NCBI GenBank assembly: GCA_031399065.1
Contig: JANNOM010000111.1
Location: 1 to 64,000 of the forward strand
DNA from: JADCRZ01 sp031399065
GTDB lineage: Bacteria; Bacteroidota; Bacteroidia; Chitinophagales; Chitinophagaceae
Direction: 5' to 3'
DNA: 64,000 nucleotides
Shown here: positions 9,682 to 16,454 of the stretch, piece by piece
Position numbering within the stretch: position 1 is the stretch's first letter
Layout of the letters: every line of letters begins with the position of its first letter
Position numbers and translations under genes: made by a program
The notes under the pieces: generated by a model
Seen by the model: only the letters and a program-made list of their open reading frames with translations
Told to the model about the DNA's origin: nothing
Databases searched by the model: none

Positions 9682-11244
9682 CTATTTGATGGCAGTACTG
9701 TTTATCAACCGCTCTGTTGTAAATTTAGATTGGTTGTACACTTTGAGGTTCCTGAATAATAGTTTGCTATGCAACATGCACCGGATGGCTATCCTGCCGA
9801 AGTCGTACACGGGACCATTATTGGAAAAGCCATCGTCCTCGAATTCCACCATAATCACACCATCTATGGCGCCTGTCAGTTTGTTTCCTATCTGCAGGAA
9901 CTGCAGTTTATGCCATACATCTTTGTTTACCGGGGTACCCAATGAACCGAAGGAAAGAGGATATAAAAAAGGGTTCTTCATTAAGGCCGAATTTTCCAGG
10001 TCGTTCCGCATATCGGCCATTTCACGGTAATACTCCCAGTGATAATTACGCACATCTTCACCATATACGGTTGTCATTCTGCCGGAAGTGCGCAGGGGAT
10101 AATCGGCCATAAAATCTTCCCGGTTCATACCGGAAGCCTGTACCATCAGCAAGCTGAGCCCGCCCGGGCGCAACACTTTAAAGTCATATTCCACATACAG
10201 ATTTCCCTCAAAAGGACGATTGGTCCATACATACACCTGGGAGTCCAGCAAACGGCCGGTATATTCCTTATTAATGGTTTCCACCAGCAACCCTTCACCG
10301 GTTATCTTTACTTCTACCGGGTTACCCTGCACGTAAAAACTATCCAGGTGCGAGGGACTCGTCATACTAATATCCAGTTTCTTCTTCCAATTGTTATCCA
10401 TTTTCCAGATGAACTTTTTTCTCCCTTTCCCGGCATACGTATATTGTAATTCATCATCCAGCTCTTTATCAAAGGCAGTGGTTTCTTTTTTAAACTGGTC
10501 GTAGGTTTCGCGGGGGGTAAACACCTCATCGTAAAAATTGATTTCCGAAAAACAAAGAGCCGGATTACCCAGGAAAAGTGAGGTATTTATGGAGTCTCTG
10601 TACAGCGGCAATACACGGTTCTGGTCTTCCCTGCCTACCTGTACCCCATTTACATACAGCGCGTATTCATCCTTCTTATAATTCCATGAAAGCGTTAACT
10701 GATACCATTTATTCTTATTGAAAGCAAAATGACTGACGCTGATCAGCGCTTTATGCGGCATATTGAATGCTTCTTCGTAAAATGTGCCCTTTCCAAATTG
10801 TACCATCAAAGAAGGGTGCCATCGGGGCGACCAGGCCAGTTTAAAAGCCGCTGCACTGAAGTCGAGCGGGTTGCTGTTATCGGATAAAAAAGGGTAGGTA
10901 TAAAAATGCGGATTACTTTTAGACATATTCGGTTTGGTATCGAATGTGCTCAGTTCTTCCAGCGGCATTACCCAGATGGTAACGGTGCCTTTTTCACGTT
11001 TCAGGTTATGTGCTTTTAATTCAAGCACACTGCGGATACTGGTCATGTTGATACCGCTTCTTCCTTTTATGGTAATAGTCCGGGCCGGACCAGTCAGTTT
11101 AAGTTTGGCCGTATCGTTCAGGAGAAAATCGCCCAGGTAACTATACCGGGGTTTAACGGACTTCTGCGCAGTAGTCGGCAAGTACGAAAAAAAGCTTATT
11201 ATGACTATCAGAACAAAAATCCGGGTAACAGAAGACGAAATCAT
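9682..11244 (-). CDS. Secreted LamG-like protein with YesU/DUF6250-like C-terminal domain
   Basis: The likely start is ATG at 11244 (MISSSVTRIF), giving 520 residues with a signal segment in the first 27. An upstream in-frame ATG at 11295 overlaps the palindromic operators and is rejected. Residues about 60-250 look like a LamG/concanavalin A sandwich (WYQLTLSWNYKKDEYALYVNG). The C-terminal half has the pattern of YesU/DUF1961- or DUF6250-type jelly rolls (YVWTNRPFEGNLYVEYDF, HWEYYREMADMRND, FRNLKVYN). No enzymatic activity has been read from it; carbohydrate binding or lyase-like action is possible. As first gene behind the operators it heads the cluster with the GH105-like gene. Confidence 0.72.
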   Translation of the reverse strand: MISSSVTRIFVLIVIISFFSYLPTTAQKSVKPRYSYLGDFLLNDTAKLKLTGPARTITIKGRSGINMTSIRSVLELKAHNLKREKGTVTIWVMPLEELSTFDTKPNMSKSNPHFYTYPFLSDNSNPLDFSAAAFKLAWSPRWHPSLMVQFGKGTFYEEAFNMPHKALISVSHFAFNKNKWYQLTLSWNYKKDEYALYVNGVQVGREDQNRVLPLYRDSINTSLFLGNPALCFSEINFYDEVFTPRETYDQFKKETTAFDKELDDELQYTYAGKGRKKFIWKMDNNWKKKLDISMTSPSHLDSFYVQGNPVEVKITGEGLLVETINKEYTGRLLDSQVYVWTNRPFEGNLYVEYDFKVLRPGGLSLLMVQASGMNREDFMADYPLRTSGRMTTVYGEDVRNYHWEYYREMADMRNDLENSALMKNPFLYPLSFGSLGTPVNKDVWHKLQFLQIGNKLTGAIDGVIMVEFEDDGFSNNGPVYDFGRIAIRCMLHSKLLFRNLKVYNQSKFTTERLINSTAIK

Positions 11245-11281
11245 ATAAAGCAAGGTTAAAAGTTGACCACATGGACCATTA

Positions 11282-11310
11282 ATTTGGTAAACCAATTTTG
11301 GTGTACCAAA
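11282..11310. promoter_or_regulatory. Two tandem TTGGT-N2-ACCAA palindromes, probable GntR/FadR-type operator
   Basis: Two perfect 12-bp inverted repeats lie side by side: TTGGTAAACCAA at 11284-11295 and TTGGTGTACCAA at 11298-11309, with centres 14 bp apart. FadR-subfamily GntR regulators, for example UxuR and ExuR, bind palindromes of this TTGGT/ACCAA type (established knowledge). The sites sit 38 bp upstream of the start of the LamG/YesU-like gene and 110 bp beyond the stop of the GntR gene, so they probably control the whole 11.2-1 kb cluster. Binding by the neighbouring regulator is inference. Confidence 0.7.
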
Positions 11311-11419
11311 TATAGGAAGTATTTTGTCTATGTGCGTTTTAAATGCAATTAATTTAAAAAGCGTTTGATCTAAACGCTATACTGCCGGAGATCTGGAGTT
11401 AGATCGTTTGCAGAGTATG

Positions 11420-12133
11420 TTATAAGGTAAGTCGTATCTCCATCATTTCCCGCAAATGTTCAGCCATCGCTTCACCGGCTGCTGCTTCGTTCTGCTCTTT
11501 GATAGCGTCCAGTATTTTATGGTGCTGGTGAATGGTAAAATTTGCCTCGCGGCAAATATCTTTAGTGATCATGTTTCTTACCTTAATCAGGTCGGGGATA
11601 AGGATCAGGATCATGGACTCTAACACGGAATTCTTAGTGGCCCCGGCCATTTTTATATGAAAGAGCATATCTTCTTCTATGGCCGACTGCCCCATATTTG
11701 TTTTAATATCAAACTCTCGCAGGGCTTCTGTCATTTCATCTATATCCCTTTGCGTTCTTCTCTCTGCGGCCAGTTTTGCCGAACTCACTTCCAGGTAATG
11801 CCTTGCTTCTATCAGAGAAGCAAAATCGTCTTTATTGAAATTTATTATATCTGCAAAAATACTATCCAGTATCTTGATGCTTAATCCCGATACATAAGTA
11901 CCGCTTTGAGGTGAGGTTTTAACCAATCCGTAAAATTCCAGTTTGAGAATTGCTTCACGAATATATCCCCGGCCTACGCCGAAACGTTCAGCCAAAAGAC
12001 GTTCTGCCGGCAGGCGGTCGCCTGGTTTCAGTTGGCCTGTAGTGATCAGCGCCCGTAGCTGCGCAATGATCTTATCTACTGGGGACTCTAATTGTATGGC
12101 ATATAAATTTTCAATGGCCTTAATCGCTTCCAT
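11420..12133 (-). CDS. FadR-subfamily GntR transcriptional regulator
   Basis: This 237-residue DNA-binding regulator has an N-terminal winged helix-turn-helix (PGDRLPAERLLAERFGVGRG, residues about 40-60) and a C-terminal all-helical FCD effector domain. FCD metal-ligand positions are suggested by EARHYLE, DMLFHIKMAG and the C-terminal EHLREMME. The ATG at 12133 is preferred because the broken paralogue next door starts at the aligned position; a TTG at 12175 would add fourteen residues and would put a candidate operator inside the gene. Such proteins sense uronates, lactate or similar acids and usually repress catabolic operons. It lies directly upstream of the operators and the cluster in the same orientation. 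Confidence 0.9.
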   Translation of the reverse strand: MEAIKAIENLYAIQLESPVDKIIAQLRALITTGQLKPGDRLPAERLLAERFGVGRGYIREAILKLEFYGLVKTSPQSGTYVSGLSIKILDSIFADIINFNKDDFASLIEARHYLEVSSAKLAAERRTQRDIDEMTEALREFDIKTNMGQSAIEEDMLFHIKMAGATKNSVLESMILILIPDLIKVRNMITKDICREANFTIHQHHKILDAIKEQNEAAAGEAMAEHLREMMEIRLTL

Positions 12134-12163
12134 GGTCTCAGTAATTATTTGGCTATCCAAAAT

Positions 12164-12175
12164 CTGGTCAACCAA
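12164..12175. promoter_or_regulatory. Imperfect TTGGT-N2-ACCAA site upstream of the GntR gene
   Basis: The sequence CTGGTCAACCAA differs by one base from the TTGGT-N2-ACCAA palindromes at 11284-11309 and has intact TGGT/ACCA half-sites. It lies about 31 bp upstream of the preferred GntR start (12133), a suitable place for autoregulation. Evidence is sequence similarity only. Confidence 0.4.
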
Positions 12176-12295
12176 TGTTCTTTATAAAGATATAAAATTA
12201 AATGTATTTTTTACTTAAGATTAAATAAATATGTGGGTTAAAGAAGCAGATTGCGGGGATAGTGATCCGCTCGCTGATAAATATAATTTTCAAGA

Positions 12296-13015
12296 CTATA
12301 TAAAAGTCAGCCGCACCTCCATGATAACACTTAGATGTTCCGCCATGGCTTCTTCGGCAGCCCGCGGATCTTGCCGGATGATGGCATCCAAAATAACCTG
12401 GTGTTCTGTAACAAAGGCTTCACAGCGTTTACCTTCGCAGATATTGTTATCTACAATCACTTTTATAAGATCGGGAACCAGGATGATAAGCAGGGATTCT
12501 ATCACAGGGTTTTTAGTGGCAGCGGCCATTTAAATATGGAAAAGCATGTCTTCCTGGACAACGGGTTGCTGCAATCTTGTTTTCTCTTCAAAATCGGCCA
12601 TCGCCTCCCGCATCTGCCTAACATCGTTTTCATCTCTTCTTTCTGCCGCCAGCCGGGCCGAATTAAGTTCCAGGTAATATCTCGCTTCAATCAGCGAAGC
12701 AAAGTTTTCTTTATTGAGGTTGATAACGTCCGAAAAAATGCTATCCATTATTTTAAGGCTTAAGCCGGCTACATAGGTACCGCTTTAAGGAGTAGTTTTC
12801 AGCAGCCCATAAAATTGAAGCTTCAATATAGCCTCCCGTATATAGCCACGGCCAACGCCAAATCTTTCCGCCAGCAGGCGCTCTGCAGGTAAACGGTCGC
12901 CGGACTTAAGCTGCCCGGAAGTAATCGGTGCTTTTATCTGTTTGATGATATTGTCGACCGGGTTTTCTATTTTGATGGTCTCAATATTTTCAAAGACTTT
13001 TAAATATGTATCCAT
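12296..13015 (-). pseudogene. Broken tandem copy of the FadR-type GntR regulator (two in-frame TAA stops)
   Basis: The reading frame from ATG at 13015 to TAG at 12296 encodes a close paralogue of the GntR gene at 11420-12133 over its whole length without frameshift. It is interrupted by TAA at 12785-12787, where the paralogue has Gln in SPQSGTY, and by TAA at 12530-12532, where the paralogue has Lys in FHIKMAG. Each stop is one substitution away from the sense codon. The winged helix half (76 residues) is intact and could be made alone. The conserved remainder suggests recent inactivation; sequencing error at two sites is less likely. Confidence 0.85.
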
Positions 13016-13198
13016 AGTAAATGATTACTTTGTCAGTACAAGGATGATCCGGGCCGGTTGCCAAATTTAACCAATATTTCGCTTATATCTTAGTACTCTC
13101 CTTTTATAAACCATCACTAATTTCCTGCCATAATTCTATCTGCTTTTGTAAGGATAATTGTTCTGCGCCGTCAATACCGCTGAAAGAAAGCAGAACAA

Positions 13199-13663
13199 AT
13201 GAAAAAGTTTCTACTCGTTATCGTTGTATCCCTTTTATTGGTTGATTCTTCAAATGCCCAGGCAGACAAGCGCAAAAAGGAATTTAATCTCCCGAAGTCG
13301 TCTTTAGCCATAGAAGGTTATGATCCGGTAGCCTATTTTACGAGCAGTAAAGCTATAGAGGGCAGCAAAACGATCTCGTTTCTACATGAAGGCGTTACCT
13401 ATTATTTTTCCACCGCACGGAATAAAGAACTTTTCCGTACGAATCCTTCGGCCTATGAGCCGCAATATGGTGGATGGTGTGCGTTCGCCATGGGTTCTAC
13501 CGGCGAAAAGGTAGAAATAGACCCTGAAACATTCAGGATAAACAATGGTAAGCTTTATCTCTTTTATAACAAGTACTTCACCAATACGCTCAAAACCTGG
13601 AACAAAAATGAAGCAGCACTCAAAGCAATGGCAGATGCCAACTGGAATAAAATATATCATTAA
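13199..13663 (+). CDS. Secreted YHS-domain protein (first copy)
   Basis: This 154-residue protein has a signal peptide (residues 1-20, cleaved near SSNAQ) and a YHS-type domain: YDPVAYF at 41-47 and AYEPQYGGWCAFAM at 85-98 with one Cys (94). YHS domains occur in metal-handling proteins and as single secreted proteins of unknown function in Bacteroidota. It is the first gene of a plus-strand operon and is 12 bp ahead of the outer-membrane barrel gene. A paralogue lies three genes downstream (15072-15521). Periplasmic location and a metal- or redox-related role are inference. Confidence 0.85.
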   Translation: MKKFLLVIVVSLLLVDSSNAQADKRKKEFNLPKSSLAIEGYDPVAYFTSSKAIEGSKTISFLHEGVTYYFSTARNKELFRTNPSAYEPQYGGWCAFAMGSTGEKVEIDPETFRINNGKLYLFYNKYFTNTLKTWNKNEAALKAMADANWNKIYH

Positions 13664-13675
13664 AATATACCATTT

Positions 13676-14608
13676 ATGAGAATGATTACCCTAACTGCTT
13701 TATGTATACTATCATGCGCGGCATTAAACGGCAGTTATGCGCAGGGTTGCAGCGATGCCGGATTTTGCTCCATCGGTAACCTGGCTCCAAAAGGCACAGA
13801 TACCGCCGCAGGTAAAACCAAACATACTTTTTCTATACAACTGCCAGCAGGCATTGGCGACGATGATGTATTCGTATTTACCCCCGGCATAGAATACAGC
13901 TCACAGCTTTCTTCCCGGTGGAATATACAGGCAAAGCTCACCGCTAACTACGCATCCGGCAAACTGGGAAATATCGTAGGCGCTGGAGATCTTTTTCTCT
14001 CCGGAACGCACCTTTTTGAACCGGACGCGAAATGGAAAGTTTCCGTAACACTCGGCACCAAATTACCACTTAACCAGGGCAACCTTAAGAAAGACGGTCT
14101 TTCGCTCCCGATGCAATACCAGGGCAGCCTGGGTACGGTAGATCTTATAACAGGACTGGCAGTTTACAATAACAACTGGCAGTTTGCCGCAGGCTGGCAG
14201 CAGCCGCTGTCAGGCATCAACCGTAATAATTTTCTGCCTGCATACTGGGACAAACCAGCCGCAGATAACTATAGTCCCTCGAACGATTTTAAGCGCAAAG
14301 GAGATGTTTTACTGAGGACCAGTTATTCTTTCCCGAAAAAACATAAATGGCATTTAAATGCCGGATTGTTGGGTATATACCATTTAGGAGAAGATACTTA
14401 TATAGATGCCAATATCAGTAATACTCCCATTCCTATAACGGGTTCGAAGGGACTTACATTAAACGTTACGGCCGCTTTTAACTATCCGCTTAGTGATAAG
14501 ATTAGCGTCGGACTCACCGGGGGTGTTCCTTTAGTGGTGCGCGATGTGAGACCGGATGGACTTACCCGCAGTTTTGTTCTTTCACCTGAAATACGCTTTA
14601 ACTTTTAA
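13676..14608 (+). CDS. Outer-membrane beta-barrel protein, function unknown
   Basis: This 310-residue protein has a signal peptide (residues 1-22) and alternating hydrophobic strands ending in a terminal Phe (SPEIRFNF), as expected for outer-membrane barrels. Two cysteines follow the signal peptide in a GCSDAGFCSIGNL segment, a possible disulfide or metal site. It resembles the broad group of porin-like barrels related to the phenol-degradation MetA type, but the family cannot be fixed. It lies 12 bp after the first YHS gene and 10 bp before the DM13 lipoprotein gene, so it is probably the outer-membrane component of the same system. Confidence 0.75.
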   Translation: MRMITLTALCILSCAALNGSYAQGCSDAGFCSIGNLAPKGTDTAAGKTKHTFSIQLPAGIGDDDVFVFTPGIEYSSQLSSRWNIQAKLTANYASGKLGNIVGAGDLFLSGTHLFEPDAKWKVSVTLGTKLPLNQGNLKKDGLSLPMQYQGSLGTVDLITGLAVYNNNWQFAAGWQQPLSGINRNNFLPAYWDKPAADNYSPSNDFKRKGDVLLRTSYSFPKKHKWHLNAGLLGIYHLGEDTYIDANISNTPIPITGSKGLTLNVTAAFNYPLSDKISVGLTGGVPLVVRDVRPDGLTRSFVLSPEIRFNF

Positions 14609-14618
14609 TATTAAAATC

Positions 14619-15044
14619 ATGAAATCACTATTATTTTTTACAATGGCCTTGGTGTTTGCCGGTTGCAGCAAAGAAACACTTGCCCCGACAGTCTCTTTAA
14701 TGGAAATGGTAGATAACAACACCGCAGCTCCGGTAACAGAAGGAGGTAGTTTCCAGAACGGTCCCTATGGTTCCGTAATGGGAAAAGCGAGACTGTATAA
14801 AAATGAAGACAACTCCTATTCGGTAGCACTCGATAGTTTTAGTACCACCAATGGTCCCGATCTTTATGTATATCTATCTAAGCAGGCTATGCCCGTTAAT
14901 TTCGTAGAACTGGGGAAACTGAAATCAACCAACGGCAGCCAGGTATATAATTTCACAACAACCGGCGACTTAACGGATTACATATACGTATGCATTCATT
15001 GCAAAGCATTCAACCATTTATTTGGTTATGCTTTGTTGAAGTAA
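14619..15044 (+). CDS. DM13-domain lipoprotein
   Basis: The start is ATG at 14619, giving 141 residues with a lipoprotein signal (LVFAGC, lipidated Cys near residue 15). An earlier in-frame ATG overlaps the preceding gene and lacks a signal peptide. The rest is a DM13 domain: GSVMGKARLYK, then the hallmark TNGPDLYVYLS, and a closing YVCIHCKAF with two cysteines. DM13 domains have been proposed to take part in electron transfer or cysteine redox chemistry (family knowledge). Placement between two secreted YHS proteins and a barrel suggests an envelope redox or metal-related module. Confidence 0.88.
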   Translation: MKSLLFFTMALVFAGCSKETLAPTVSLMEMVDNNTAAPVTEGGSFQNGPYGSVMGKARLYKNEDNSYSVALDSFSTTNGPDLYVYLSKQAMPVNFVELGKLKSTNGSQVYNFTTTGDLTDYIYVCIHCKAFNHLFGYALLK

Positions 15045-15071
15045 TCTTATTACACCATTAATTAAATTTAT

Positions 15072-15521
15072 ATGAAAGGAATATTGTTTGCGCTGAGTTT
15101 TGTTTTTATAATGAGCGGTTACGGTATCGCCCAAAAATCACCCGTATTTAAAACGGACGGAAAAGCCATTAGGGGATACGACCCCGTTGCGTTCTTTACC
15201 GGGCAAAAAGCCGTTGCCGGTAACGAAAAGTATACTTACGAGTGGAACGATGCTACCTGGATGTTTTCCGATAAAAAACATTTGGACAGCTTCATGGCTT
15301 CTCCTGAAAAGTATGCGCCACAATACGGAGGGTATTGTGCTTATGGAGCTTCTGACGGGGAGGGACACAAAGCGCCTACACAGGCAGATACATGGGCAAT
15401 TGTAGACGGAAAATTATACTTTAACTATAATAATAAAGTAAAAGAAGCATGGAGCAAAAAAACGGACGAAAACATACAAAAAGCAGATAAGAATTGGGGA
15501 ACATTAAAGGATCGTGAATAA
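15072..15521 (+). CDS. Secreted YHS-domain protein (second copy)
   Basis: This 149-residue protein has a signal peptide (residues 1-20) and the YHS pattern YDPVAFF (36-42) and YAPQYGGYCAYGASDGEG (81-98, Cys89). It is a clear paralogue of the protein at 13199-13663, sharing the order of motifs and the C-terminal NW ending region. It follows the DM13 gene by 27 bp and precedes the sigma factor gene by 71 bp. The two copies flank the barrel and the DM13 lipoprotein, which suggests duplicated subunits or carriers of one envelope system. Confidence 0.87.
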   Translation: MKGILFALSFVFIMSGYGIAQKSPVFKTDGKAIRGYDPVAFFTGQKAVAGNEKYTYEWNDATWMFSDKKHLDSFMASPEKYAPQYGGYCAYGASDGEGHKAPTQADTWAIVDGKLYFNYNNKVKEAWSKKTDENIQKADKNWGTLKDRE

Positions 15522-15592
15522 GTAATACCGTATATAAAGGTGCGAATCATGAAAACGCTTACATTTACGCACCCTATTTTAATGGTCACCGT

Positions 15593-16162
15593 ATGGAGAT
15601 GGACAAGCAGTCTGAATTTAAACAATGGGTAAATGATTACTCGGATCTTTTATATGGTTATACCGTGCAGCGCGGAATGGATACTGAGCCTGCCAAGGAC
15701 ATAATACAGGATACCTTTTTATCTGCATGGAGGAGTATGGATACTTATAAAAGGGAAGTATCCGTTAAGAACTGGCTCTTTATTATTTTAAAAAGTAAAA
15801 TAACCGACCACTACAGGAAATCCTCCACCAAGCTGGCGGTAGAAACTATAGAGCGGGAACACCAGGACCATACTTATTTTGATGCGGCAGATCACTGGAA
15901 AGACGGTGTCTGTCCGGAACCATGGCAGGTTCATTTTGACAATAAGATAGAAGTAAAAGAATTTTATCATATTCTGAAGAACTGCAGCAAAAAATTAAAA
16001 GAGATACAAACCACCGTTTTTATGATGAAATATATGGACGGACTAGAAAGTGAGGATATCTGCAGGGTACTAAGCATTTCTTCGTCTAATTACTGGGTAC
16101 TGATACATCGGGCTAAAGTTCAGCTAAGGGCCTGCCTTCAGAAAAACTGGGTACAAAAATAA
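15593..16162 (+). CDS. ECF-type RNA polymerase sigma factor
   Basis: This 189-residue protein has the two sigma-70 regions of extracytoplasmic-function factors: region 2 (DIIQDTFLSAWRSMDTY, residues about 35-60) and region 4 helix-turn-helix near the C-terminus (ESEDICRVLSISSSNYWVLI). It directs RNA polymerase to a small set of promoters, commonly envelope-related genes. Its stop codon directly abuts the start of the next gene, a zinc-finger protein that is probably its anti-sigma factor. Coupling to the YHS/DM13 genes suggests control of that operon, possibly autoregulated. A second in-frame ATG two codons in is an equal start candidate. Confidence 0.9.
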   Translation: MEMDKQSEFKQWVNDYSDLLYGYTVQRGMDTEPAKDIIQDTFLSAWRSMDTYKREVSVKNWLFIILKSKITDHYRKSSTKLAVETIEREHQDHTYFDAADHWKDGVCPEPWQVHFDNKIEVKEFYHILKNCSKKLKEIQTTVFMMKYMDGLESEDICRVLSISSSNYWVLIHRAKVQLRACLQKNWVQK

Positions 16163-16417
16163 ATGGGTATGAAAGTAAAAATTACCTGTAAACAGGCTGT
16201 CGATTATATCTCAAAGAAAGAAGAGAAAAAACTAAGTCCGATGGATCAGGTGCTCTTATGGAAACACCTGGCTATTTGCCGCTTCTGCCGGATGTTTACT
16301 TCACAGAACAAAACGATCATTAAAGCACTTTCCGGTTTTGGACACGAACAAGACTACCATTTGCCGGAAGAAAATAAACGACAGATACTGGAAGCTGCAT
16401 TCCAAGGGAATGCTTAG
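16163..16417 (+). CDS. Small zinc-finger (ZAS-like) putative anti-sigma factor
   Basis: This 84-residue soluble protein starts on the base after the sigma factor stop. It carries the H-x3-C-x2-C pattern of zinc-binding anti-sigma domains (H35, C39, C42), with a further Cys at position 9. There is no transmembrane segment, unlike most membrane-anchored anti-sigma factors, so it would act in the cytoplasm, perhaps sensing thiol oxidation or metal. The role is inferred from the motif and from its coupling to the sigma gene. Confidence 0.75.
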   Translation: MGMKVKITCKQAVDYISKKEEKKLSPMDQVLLWKHLAICRFCRMFTSQNKTIIKALSGFGHEQDYHLPEENKRQILEAAFQGNA

Positions 16418-16454
16418 CGGAAAACGAGCAGGCATTTCAATTTCTATTCCTCAT

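Noticed and set aside
12296..13015. Possible stop-codon recoding (TAA read as Gln or Lys) in the GntR copy
   Set aside because: Other genes in the window use TAA as a normal stop, and an intact paralogue lies next door; decay is the simpler reading.
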